From assembly GCA_041661865.1 (NCBI GenBank), contig JBAZTO010000007.1, forward strand, positions 1-64,000: a stretch of 64,000 nt of DNA, written 5' to 3'. Source of the DNA: JBAZTO01 sp041661865 (lineage in GTDB: Bacteria > Planctomycetota > Phycisphaerae > SM23-33). This document shows positions 28,800 through 36,675 of this stretch, piece by piece (position 1 is the stretch's first letter; each line of letters begins with the position of its first letter). A model generated the notes under the pieces. It searched no databases. It worked only from the letters and a program-made list of their open reading frames with translations, and was not told the DNA's origin. The translations under genes and the position numbers were made by a program.

Positions 28800-28915
28800 G
28801 GCGCACCTCTGACGCGGCATTATAATGCCGCGGATATGACAAATGCGATTGTGAATAATCACCCATCCAGGACCATCGCATCTAAAAGTGAAGTGAGTTG
28901 GTCGCCCAAGAAATC

Positions 28916-28933
28916 AGCCGCGAATTCCGCGAA
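28916..28933. repeat. Half copy of the AGCCGCGAATT element
   Basis: AGCCGCGAATTCCGCGAA matches the left arm at 8730-8747 in 17 of 18 positions and is followed by a second, shorter AGCCGCGAAGAAGG. No matching right arm was found in the 28863-29045 gap, which otherwise shows no gene. Confidence 0.5.
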
Positions 28934-29045
28934 GACAGCCGCGAAGAAGGAAAGGTCCATAAGCTTCATTCCGCGTGCAACAAGTTGCACGCCCTACCAA
29001 CTGATCACGAATCAATCCGAATTGCGCGGGGCAGTAGAGCCGCGA

Positions 29046-30083
29046 CTACTCTGGGCGTGATGAGACCGGTTCCGTAGACGCCCTCGTAGTCGACTTTGCT
29101 TCGATTTCATCCCTGATCTGTTTGGCCGTCCGCAACTCTTCTGGAATGGCTGTCGGGTTGCCTGATATGAATTCATCCAAGTGCTTCAGACCTTGCTCCG
29201 GCTTCCCATTTGTCACTTCTGCACATGCCAGCTTCAAGAGCCCTTCACCCCAGAAGTATGACCTGTCAAGCTCAACTGCTTTGGCGAAAGTATCTTCGGC
29301 TTCTCGATTGCGATTCACCTTGGCGTAGGCTGATCCCAGCCACAAGTACCCCGGGACGAACTTTGGATACTTGGCAACAACCGTCTCGAAACTAGGAATC
29401 GCTTCTTCCGTCTTTCCAATGGCGACGAGATACCGCCCCTTTTCAAACACACCTGCCGCGTCACTGAACGGGAGCAATTCCGGCCTGGATTTCTGCAAGT
29501 CCTGCGTATAAACAGCCAAGGCCTGACGTGTATACCCACCACCCAACAACCACAATGCGTCAAATTCCTCGTACTTGAGATGCTTCAAAGGGCCATAGTA
29601 AGGATCATGATATGTGACGGTTCTATCCTCGTCGGAGTACCCGGTTACCAGCACTGCATGCACGGCTCGGTATTCTTCGCTCGACCTGGCCAGAGGCACC
29701 ATGACCGGGCGCCTCATCGCGACACACTGTTTGAGTTTCTCCATGTCACATGGATACCAGACCGAGTACGGAACCTTCTGGGATTCCAGAAAGATCCCAA
29801 CCCTATAAACGTGCGAGCCCGCTCGACAGCCCGTGGCAATAGCTGCCGACACATCCTCATCAGTGACCTGAGTCCCGTGATATTGAAGAAGCATCCGAAC
29901 GGCCTGAACGCCACAATCGGTTGTTGCTTTCTGATGGAGATAGGGAACTTCAAGCGAAACTGCCGCAGGGAGACTCCCGGCCCCGGAAGATCCTTGGGTG
30001 GTTGGCAAGGCTTCGTGTCCAAATGTCGGTTGGCACCAAAGGATTCCGCTTAAGACAACAGATGGCAACACGCTGTATCTCAT
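29046..30083 (-). CDS. Exported C39-like cysteine peptidase with C-terminal TPR repeats
   Basis: The protein has 345 residues. A signal peptide (MRYSVLPSVVLSGILWCQ...) is followed by a papain-like C39 fold: catalytic Cys57 in TTDCGVQAVRMLLQYHG, His142 in VHAVLVTGY and Asp160 in TYHDPYYG. C39 peptidases cut double-glycine leaders when fused to ABC exporters; free-standing exported versions like this one have unknown substrates. Residues about 205-300 hold two or three TPR-type helix pairs (FVPGYLWLGSAYAKVNRNREAEDTF), suggesting protein contacts. The inner ATG at 30083 was chosen because AAGGAG lies upstream and it starts the signal peptide. No bacteriocin or ABC transporter gene is adjacent. 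Confidence 0.82.
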   Translation of the reverse strand: MRYSVLPSVVLSGILWCQPTFGHEALPTTQGSSGAGSLPAAVSLEVPYLHQKATTDCGVQAVRMLLQYHGTQVTDEDVSAAIATGCRAGSHVYRVGIFLESQKVPYSVWYPCDMEKLKQCVAMRRPVMVPLARSSEEYRAVHAVLVTGYSDEDRTVTYHDPYYGPLKHLKYEEFDALWLLGGGYTRQALAVYTQDLQKSRPELLPFSDAAGVFEKGRYLVAIGKTEEAIPSFETVVAKYPKFVPGYLWLGSAYAKVNRNREAEDTFAKAVELDRSYFWGEGLLKLACAEVTNGKPEQGLKHLDEFISGNPTAIPEELRTAKQIRDEIEAKSTTRASTEPVSSRPE

Positions 30084-30238
30084 TTGAGATGCACTCCTTG
30101 CCGACACTTTAGTGCATGATGGCAGGCACATTATACATGCCACTCTGTGTTCGTGGGCAAGTGGCGAAGTCACGCCGTGTGTTCAGGTGCCGCCAGGGAT
30201 CGTGTCTCTGGTCGCGTCGAAACAGGCGCATAAAAAAA

Positions 30239-30325
30239 CGGAGAGGGTGGGATTCGAACCCACGGTACTCTTGCGAGTACACGGCATTTCCAATGCCGCC
30301 CGATCGGCCGCTCCGGCACCTCTCC
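30239..30325 (-). tRNA. tRNA-Ser (anticodon GGA)
   Basis: The minus strand folds into a type II tRNA of 87 bases. GGAGAGG pairs with CCTCTCC in the acceptor stem with discriminator G. The anticodon stem GGCAT/ATGCC carries TTGGAAA (anticodon GGA). A long variable arm (GTACTCGCAAGAGTAC) is typical of serine tRNAs, and the T loop is GTTCGAATCC. No CCA is encoded. A run of seven T follows directly on the minus strand (30232-30238) and probably ends transcription. Confidence 0.97.
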
Positions 30326-30403
30326 GGTGGGGGGATACTATACTTGGCACCCGCGACCGTTACAAGCCGCTGGCCAAGACAATCCGCATCGCTCGGCGGC
30401 GTG

Positions 30404-32749
30404 CTATTGAGCCTGCGTCTGCGCCTTGCCCGGATAGTGCGGATGATTGGGCAGCAGACCTATCTGAGTCATATCGATGGGCTGGAAGCCCAGTTTCCAC
30501 GCGGGCGACTCGGGCCTGATCAGCAGGTCGCCCTTCTCGGCGTCGACGAACATTGGGTCGGCGATGATGCTGTGGGTCTCGACGCCAAAGGCCCTCTGCT
30601 CGGCCAGGTGCCGCCCGGCCCAGTTGGGATCCTCGCTGCACCAGTACAGGTTGTAGTCGGTCTGGGTGTTCTTGAGCAGGTCATAGGCACCCCTCGAAAA
30701 TGAACCGTATTTGATGATCGGCAGGTAATCCTTTCTCGTGCTGTAGCAGATATTCCGCAGGATGCGGGCTCCGTCGATGGGAACGCCCGGCGGCACGCAG
30801 ATGTAGCCCAACACTTTCTTGCCCGCCGGGATAGGCCGGCGGCTGGGCAGGATATCCACAATGACGTTGTTGAGGATATGGTTCATCTCGGTCGTCGCGA
30901 TACCACTCTGAGTGGCCCGGATGTGGTAGATGATATTGCCTTCGACGATCGTCTCATACTGGTCATTGTCGCAGCGAATGCCCCCCGCCATGCCATCACC
31001 ATCGCTGTGATGAATGTAGTTCTGGAAGATATGGTTTTCCTTGCCCGTGCCGGAGACGTACACACCGTTGCCGTCGCCCATCACCTCCATCACGTCATGA
31101 ATGTCATTGTGCTCAACCAGATTCTTTCGCCCATGCAGGAACCGTTCTCGCTCGTACCAGGAGAGCCGGGGCTCGTCGTCATGCTTCAACTCCCCCACTT
31201 CCTTCCAGCGGACAGTGCGTCCTGAGGCTTGGTCAAGATTGTCCGGCGTCATGCCAATCCGCCCGCTGACGGCGATGCCCGAATACGGCGTGTTGCGGAT
31301 GAGGTTGTTGGCCACGCGATTGGAGCCGCTTTGCCAGAGCATGATGCCCGGGCTGGCCCAGTAAAGTTCGCCAACGTTGTGGACCCAGTTGTTGATCACC
31401 TCATTGTGGCCGTTGACATCCTTGGTGCCCGGCCCATAGCCGCACAACAGAATGCCCACCCCGCCGACGTGACCGACCTCGTTGTCGATGATGCGATTGT
31501 GCTGGGCGGTCAGGTCAAAGCGAACCCCCGTGCCGCTGGTGGCCACGAAGCGACAGGCCTGCACGGTGCAGCCTTCAGCTCCGCGGAAGCGCAATGCCGC
31601 CGTCGGCCGGTCGAACATCTCCCAGTGGTGCTGGAGATCCCAGCCGGTGTAACCGCGCCATGCGTAACGCTCGGCATGGCTGAAGGTCAATCCTCGAAAG
31701 GTGATGCCCGTGACGGCCTTGTCGGCTGGGCCATCGTAGTCGATGCCTCCCTCGACACGCACCAGTTCCGTCAACTTGGGCGCGACGATGTCGTCGCTGG
31801 GCTGATCGCCCTTGGGCCAGAGATAAACCTTACGCTCAGCGGCATTAACTACCCAATCGCCCGGCTGCTTGACGGCCTCCAGAATATTCTCGACCCATGC
31901 CGTCTTGTCCATATACTTAACCCTGCCCATCGATCGCGAGGCAGGGTAAACGGCATGCGCGATGCCGTTGGCCTCATCGACCGACTTGAGGGGGAGGATG
32001 CACATCTCGTAGTCGCAATTGGGGATCACCAACAATTCGGCGTCCGCGATGTCGGGCCAATTCTTCATCTTGCCGGGCGGGAAGGATATCTGAGTCGGCG
32101 GATCGTTTCGCTCGTGCATGAACACCGGCGGGGCGAAACCTTCGCCGCGGGCACGTGTCAGGCGGTCCATGCCATCATAGAGCGTCAGAAACTTGTCCAT
32201 TCCCGCGGGCAAATCTGCTACCCAAATCTTCTCACGAAACCCTTGGGGTACAAGCTCCGGAGGCACTTCCGGCCTGCGCCAATTGCGGATGGGCACGCCG
32301 GAGCTCAACATCGGCCGCTCGCCGGGATAGGCGGCGTAGGTGATGCTGCCGCCCTCGGGCGCGGAGTCCTCCAACGAGAAGACCAGCGTCTCGTCCAGGC
32401 GGTAAGTCCCGCCGCGAAGCAGGACGACAATGTCCTTCCGCGCCGGAGCCTTCTTGAGTTGCCGCACGACATCGCGGGCCCTGGCCAGCGTCGCCAGCGG
32501 GCCATCGGTCTTGTCCTTGTTGGGCTGGGCGAGCTTGCCCGACCAGGCATCGCTGCCGTTGGTGGCCACATAGAGGTCAGCGGCATTCTGACCGCTCATG
32601 TGCGTCTCGGACGGCTTGAGGATTGTTGCCTGCCCTTGTCGCCGGACACACCCGCTCACCATCGCCAGCGACGTTACCACCAGCAGGCCCAACACCAGCG
32701 ACTTGACGAAAACAAGACTCGCGCCCATATCACCGTTGCGTCGTTGCAT
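30404..32749 (-). CDS. Lipoprotein with right-handed parallel beta-helix, polysaccharide-active candidate
   Basis: The protein has 781 residues. The signal peptide ends in a lipobox (MVSGC), so Cys34 would be lipidated and the protein anchored to a membrane. The segment DLYVATNGSDAWSG...LATLARARDVVRQL is the usual opening of exported beta-helix glycoside hydrolases and lyases in this phylum. Middle repeats such as NRIIDNEVGHVGGVGILLCG and NRVANNLIRNTPYSGIAV are parallel beta-helix rungs (PbH1 type). The catalytic family is not certain, so the substrate is left open. The ATG at 32749 has AAGGGA upstream. The next gene upstream on the same strand ends at 32824, so the three minus-strand genes up to 35670 are likely one cluster. 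Confidence 0.82.
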   Translation of the reverse strand: MQRRNGDMGASLVFVKSLVLGLLVVTSLAMVSGCVRRQGQATILKPSETHMSGQNAADLYVATNGSDAWSGKLAQPNKDKTDGPLATLARARDVVRQLKKAPARKDIVVLLRGGTYRLDETLVFSLEDSAPEGGSITYAAYPGERPMLSSGVPIRNWRRPEVPPELVPQGFREKIWVADLPAGMDKFLTLYDGMDRLTRARGEGFAPPVFMHERNDPPTQISFPPGKMKNWPDIADAELLVIPNCDYEMCILPLKSVDEANGIAHAVYPASRSMGRVKYMDKTAWVENILEAVKQPGDWVVNAAERKVYLWPKGDQPSDDIVAPKLTELVRVEGGIDYDGPADKAVTGITFRGLTFSHAERYAWRGYTGWDLQHHWEMFDRPTAALRFRGAEGCTVQACRFVATSGTGVRFDLTAQHNRIIDNEVGHVGGVGILLCGYGPGTKDVNGHNEVINNWVHNVGELYWASPGIMLWQSGSNRVANNLIRNTPYSGIAVSGRIGMTPDNLDQASGRTVRWKEVGELKHDDEPRLSWYERERFLHGRKNLVEHNDIHDVMEVMGDGNGVYVSGTGKENHIFQNYIHHSDGDGMAGGIRCDNDQYETIVEGNIIYHIRATQSGIATTEMNHILNNVIVDILPSRRPIPAGKKVLGYICVPPGVPIDGARILRNICYSTRKDYLPIIKYGSFSRGAYDLLKNTQTDYNLYWCSEDPNWAGRHLAEQRAFGVETHSIIADPMFVDAEKGDLLIRPESPAWKLGFQPIDMTQIGLLPNHPHYPGKAQTQAQ

Positions 32750-32823
32750 GTTCAATCCCTTCGATGTCGTCTCGCCATCGCTGATAGTTGTCCCAAACGA
32801 TCTCTGCTGCCTCTGAGGCGGCT

Positions 32824-34221
32824 CTACTTTTTCTCCTCGGCGAAGGCAAAGGGCGGGGTCGTCACCTTGTCGTAGAGCATCTCGGCGGCGTACAGGCCGC
32901 TGCTGAGCCGCTTGGGAATCGGGCCCGTATCGCCGTGGACCTTCTTGATCATGTCCTTCTGGAAGCCGTAGAAGGTCCGCTCCTTGAGGTCGCAGACGCG
33001 GAAAAACACCAGGTGTCGCCATTGGCCTTCGAGGAACAGGTTGACCCCCAGCGGATGATCGACAAAGGGCAGTTTGTCGCCGTTGTCATCTCGCACGCCG
33101 GACTGATCGTGGATGATGATGCCCTCGCCGAAACCGTTGCCGATCATCGGGTAGGCCAGCAGCGGGTTGCGGAACCATCCGGTGTTGCGGTTGGCGGCCA
33201 GGTAGAGACTGCCATCCAGCCCCTTATTCAGCGTCCGCGGAGAATAAGTGTTCGGCCAGTCGAAGAGGAACTGGTAATTCAGGCCGTCGGCCGATGCGTA
33301 CATCCGGCCCTTGGCGTCGCGCCCGCGCGTGCTGACAAGGTAGCGGTCGCCGTCGCGCGCAATGGCCGGCTCGCTCTCGCCCTTGGCCTCCAGAAACGGC
33401 TCGCCGATCTTGCTGGGCGCCCAAGCGTTGCCGTCCCAGTCAAACCGAACGGCATGGTGCTTCTGGTCGGCAAAGCGGAAGATCCCGACAAAGCCCTTGT
33501 CCATCGCAACCATATTCGAAAAGGTATGGTCCAGCACCTGCCGGCCCAGAAACTCCGGGACGATCCGGGCCTGGCCAACGGTGAGCTTGGCCCCGTCCCA
33601 ACTGATCGGGATCAACTCGACCATCTCGGTCCAGTTTTCAACCTGGGCCTCCTCCTGGGTCTTGCCGGCTCCCGTGGGGTCGGAGCGGTCGCCGTGGAAG
33701 GGCACGCAGACCGACGTCAGCAGACCCGTGCCGGCGGCTGGGTGCGGCTGGCCGTCGTCCATCAAGGCGCCCAGCGGCACGAAGAATCCAGAGGCCGGGT
33801 ACTTGGCCAAGTAGAAGTTCCCATCCTGTCCAGGCATCCTGTAATCGACCTGAACGCGATTGATCTGGATGGCCTTGTCGGCCCGGATATCGGAGAGTTT
33901 GCTGAAGACAAACGCGTCGTTACCCACGCACAGGTCCGGGCCGCCCTGCTCGTCCATGCTGGCCACCAGCAGGCAGTGCGTGCGGTCGAGCTGGAAGCCC
34001 TGGCCAATCTCGTATGACACAATGTTCCTGGTGCCATCGGGTTGGCTGGCCGGCCGGCCCAGGATCATGCCCAGGGGGACGACCGCCTTGAAGCCGCCGC
34101 TGGGTTGCGTGGTCGGCTCGATCAGGTTGCTCTTCTTGCCGCTCTTGTCGGGGGCCTCAGCGGCAACGGCCATGTTCAACAGCATCAGACCTGCAACGGC
34201 TGCGTTCAGAAACCCGTTCAT
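32824..34221 (-). CDS. Secreted propeller-like protein, paralogue 1
   Basis: The protein has 465 residues with a signal peptide (MNGFLNAAVAGLMLLNMAVAAEA). It shares its whole length with the next gene: conserved segments include GRDAKGRMYASADGLNYQFLFDW, DGDRYLVSTRG, LNKGLDGSLYLA and the C-terminal CDLKERTFYGFQKD. The blade-like DGDRYLVSTRG and Asp-box-like SADGLN pieces suggest a sialidase-type beta-propeller (inference). I do not see the arginine triad of true sialidases. The start follows AGAGGAG. The pair probably arose by tandem duplication, and proximity to the beta-helix lipoprotein suggests a shared polysaccharide substrate. Confidence 0.78.
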   Translation of the reverse strand: MNGFLNAAVAGLMLLNMAVAAEAPDKSGKKSNLIEPTTQPSGGFKAVVPLGMILGRPASQPDGTRNIVSYEIGQGFQLDRTHCLLVASMDEQGGPDLCVGNDAFVFSKLSDIRADKAIQINRVQVDYRMPGQDGNFYLAKYPASGFFVPLGALMDDGQPHPAAGTGLLTSVCVPFHGDRSDPTGAGKTQEEAQVENWTEMVELIPISWDGAKLTVGQARIVPEFLGRQVLDHTFSNMVAMDKGFVGIFRFADQKHHAVRFDWDGNAWAPSKIGEPFLEAKGESEPAIARDGDRYLVSTRGRDAKGRMYASADGLNYQFLFDWPNTYSPRTLNKGLDGSLYLAANRNTGWFRNPLLAYPMIGNGFGEGIIIHDQSGVRDDNGDKLPFVDHPLGVNLFLEGQWRHLVFFRVCDLKERTFYGFQKDMIKKVHGDTGPIPKRLSSGLYAAEMLYDKVTTPPFAFAEEKK

Positions 34222-34287
34222 TCTCGCTCTCCTCTGGCGTTATCCGGCACAGGCCCAGGGCCTGTGTGCATGGCACATCATGTCAAA

Positions 34288-35670
34288 TCATTCGCCCGCA
34301 AACCTGAAGGGCGGGTCGACAACCTTGTCGTATTCGATCTCGGCGCAATAGAGCCCGCTCGTCGGCCGCATTGGGATCGGGCCCTTGCCGCCCTGGAACT
34401 TCTGGATCAGATCCTTCTGGAAACCGTAGAAGGTTCGCTCCTTCAAATCGCACACGCGATAAAACAGCAGGTGCCGCCACCGCCCCTCCAGGAAGACATT
34501 GGAGGCCATCGCATGATCGACGAAGGGAATCTTGTCGCTCTTGTCGTCGCGGACACCATCCTGGTCGTGAACAATGACAGGCTGGCCGAAATGGTCGCCC
34601 TCCAGCGGAAAGACCAGCAGAGGGTTTCTCAGGAAGCCGGGGCCGGTGTTGGTGGCCAGGTAGAGACTGCCGTCCAAGCCCTTGTTCAAGATCCTGGGCA
34701 CATAATGGTTCTTCCAGTCAAAGAGAGGCTCGAAGTTCATGCCGTCCGACGAAACATACATCCTGCCCTTGGGATCCTCGCCGCGGGTGGACACCAGGTA
34801 GCGGTCGCCCTGGCGCTGGAGGCAGGGCTCGGATTCCCTGGCGGTGGCGGCGAACGGCTTGCCCATGGCCGAAGGCGTCCACGCCTTGCCGTCCCAGTCG
34901 AAGCGGACAACCCTGAACTTGGAATCCTTGAAGCCAAAAGGCGCGATCAAGCCGCCATCCTTGAGGATAAACCCGCTAAAAGGTGTGCTGGGGCCTTCAA
35001 CTCCCAGGATGTCGCGCACCTGCTCGCGCCCGGTGACGCTCAGGGTTTGCCCGTCCCATCGCAACTGGACGATCTCGATGAACATCTCCCAGTCGCTCCA
35101 GTAAGTATTGCCATCCCACTGCGGCGCCGCGTGGATAGGGTTAAGGCGGTCGGCGGTGTAGGCCACGCAGACGCCTATTATCATGCCTGTCCCAGCCGCC
35201 GGGTGCGGCTTGCCGTCCGCCATCACCGCGTCCAGCGGCACAAACCCGCCGATCGCGCCGCCCTTCATGAGGTACCCCTTCTCCGACGAGGTCTGGGGCT
35301 GGTAATTTTCCTCGGGCGTGAGAAGCGGAATCGGCTGGGCCGAGGCGAGGTCCGAGAGCTTCTGTACGACAAATCCTTGTGTGCCGACGCATAGATCCGC
35401 CCCGCCCTGCTCTTCCAGACCGGCGGCCAGCAGACAATGCGTCTTGTCGAGCTGAAAGAGCATCCCCATGTTGTAAACGACCGTAAACCGGGTGGCCTCG
35501 GGCTGCCTGGCCGTGCGACCCAGGATCTTGCCGTGATGGATAATGTTCTTGAAGGGCCCCACAGGTCCGCTGGCGGCCTGGCTCGTCGGCTGCGTTGCCG
35601 GGGGGGACTGGGCTCGAAGGGCATTGACGACAGTCAGGCTGGCGATAGCCGCAATAAGGATTGTCCGCAT
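34288..35670 (-). CDS. Secreted propeller-like protein, paralogue 2
   Basis: The protein has 460 residues with a signal peptide (MRTILIAAIASLTVVNALRA) and a Pro/Thr/Ser-rich linker. It aligns throughout with the protein encoded at 32824-34221 (for example LFQLDKTHCLLAAGLEEQGGADLCVG against its counterpart QLDRTHCLLVASMDEQGGPDLCVG). Divergence is well beyond allelic, so the duplication is old. The inner ATG at 35670 has GGAGGAG nine bases upstream. It is the first gene of the minus-strand cluster that continues with paralogue 1 and the beta-helix lipoprotein. Catalytic function is unassigned. Confidence 0.78.
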   Translation of the reverse strand: MRTILIAAIASLTVVNALRAQSPPATQPTSQAASGPVGPFKNIIHHGKILGRTARQPEATRFTVVYNMGMLFQLDKTHCLLAAGLEEQGGADLCVGTQGFVVQKLSDLASAQPIPLLTPEENYQPQTSSEKGYLMKGGAIGGFVPLDAVMADGKPHPAAGTGMIIGVCVAYTADRLNPIHAAPQWDGNTYWSDWEMFIEIVQLRWDGQTLSVTGREQVRDILGVEGPSTPFSGFILKDGGLIAPFGFKDSKFRVVRFDWDGKAWTPSAMGKPFAATARESEPCLQRQGDRYLVSTRGEDPKGRMYVSSDGMNFEPLFDWKNHYVPRILNKGLDGSLYLATNTGPGFLRNPLLVFPLEGDHFGQPVIVHDQDGVRDDKSDKIPFVDHAMASNVFLEGRWRHLLFYRVCDLKERTFYGFQKDLIQKFQGGKGPIPMRPTSGLYCAEIEYDKVVDPPFRFAGE

Positions 35671-35911
35671 GTCCTGAATCTCCTCCGCTATAGGAACGCG
35701 GGAAGACCCCGCAGTCTTGCCGGAAATTATCATCCTTTTGCGGACAAATTGAAAGAGACCATCGAGCGACAGACTTCTGATCCCCTCTCCCCACGGCAGG
35801 TGAGAGGGAATGGGCGGTTCGCCGGTGCCTGGAGTTGGAGGGTCTCAGCGCGGTACGGAACCGCTCTGGCGGGAGGGGAAGGAGCTTCGGTGTGCGAGAC
35901 CTGGAGTCTTT

Positions 35912-35960
35912 GAGGGCATAAGCCCTCCACTGGGACATGGGAGCAGGGCGCTCCCATGTC
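35912..35960. repeat. Two adjacent hairpins in the gap before paralogue 2
   Basis: GAGGGC/GCCCTC (35912-35927, loop ATAA) is followed by GACATGGGAGC/GCTCCCATGTC (35934-35944 and 35950-35960), an 11-base-pair perfect stem with a five-base loop. They lie 21 bases beyond the stop of the small gene at 35981-36124, read on the minus strand. There is no T run, so intrinsic termination is uncertain. Bases 35671-35911 show further GC-rich imperfect pairings and no gene. Confidence 0.6.
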
Positions 35961-35980
35961 AGCGCAGCCGGGAGGTGCTT

Positions 35981-36124
35981 CTACCGCGCTTGCAGGACGG
36001 CCGCCACGACCATGCGGCGAAGGGCCCGGACGGCCTCTAGCTGGCGCTGCTTGTCGCGCTCGATGAATTCCTTGGTCGGGGGATCCAGTCGGTCATTAAC
36101 TTTCGTCATTTCCCAGGCGATCAT
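35981..36124 (-). CDS. Small basic helical protein, 47 residues
   Basis: This short frame encodes MIAWEMTKVNDRLDPPTKEF..., ending in a helix-prone RDKQRQLEAVRALRRMVVAA segment and a TAG stop. AAGGA sits seven bases before the ATG at 36124; a second ATG six codons in (MTKVNDRL) is an alternative start. Composition is typical of a real protein: charged N-terminal half and an amphipathic, Arg-rich C-terminal helix that could contact nucleic acid or membrane. I do not recognise a characterised family. It stands alone between the propeller cluster and the TMTC-like gene. Confidence 0.6.
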   Translation of the reverse strand: MIAWEMTKVNDRLDPPTKEFIERDKQRQLEAVRALRRMVVAAVLQAR

Positions 36125-36675
36125 GATTCATTCCTTAATATGCACAGGTTCTATCGGAACATGCTCTAGCTATTATCGGCAAAGCAACGAGGCGCACTTC
36201 AGGTACGCGGGAAGATTTTCCTGCATCTATTGCCCCATCGCCATGCCCCGTGGCGGAAGCGGCCGCCCAAGGCATCCGACCCGCCCGCGAGACGCTTCCC
36301 CTTGATATTGAAGCACTTGCGATTGCATTAAGCGGCTCCAGGCTGGCACATCGAGGGCATCTTGCGGGGGAGTGACTGACCTTATTTTCTGGCAGATAGC
36401 AAGTCGTTGGTTGGATGACTGTTGCAGCCAAGAGAGAGTAGACAGTTGAGAGTAGACCGCGGGAGAAGTTTCGGCCGAGAGCTGTAGCGGTTCGTTTGAG
36501 GCGGCGTCAGCCGCATTTTCTCCTTTCTACTTACTACTTTCTCCCGCTCTGTGAGCAGCCTTCTTTTCTGCCAGAAAAGAAGGTCGCTCACGCGGGGTGG
36601 GCGGCGAAAATAATCTATATCCTGGGAGGCCGGTCGTATTGTATCCTTAGCGGATCGTCAACTCTGGAAAACGCT
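36125..36675. other. Intergenic region with a strong hairpin
   Basis: No convincing gene is seen. The main feature is the hairpin at 36551-36591. CCTTCTTTTCTG (36559-36570) pairs with CAGAAAAGAAGG (36572-36583). GTGAGC/GCTCAC (36551-36556 and 36586-36591) extends the stem past small internal loops. Between 36430 and 36460 the unit GAGAGTAGAC occurs twice. The promoter of the gene starting at 36676 must lie here but I cannot place it. Confidence 0.55.

Noticed and set aside
29046..30083. C39-like peptidase considered as part of a bacteriocin export locus
   Set aside because: No ABC transporter or double-glycine precursor gene is adjacent, and the protein has its own signal peptide and TPRs.
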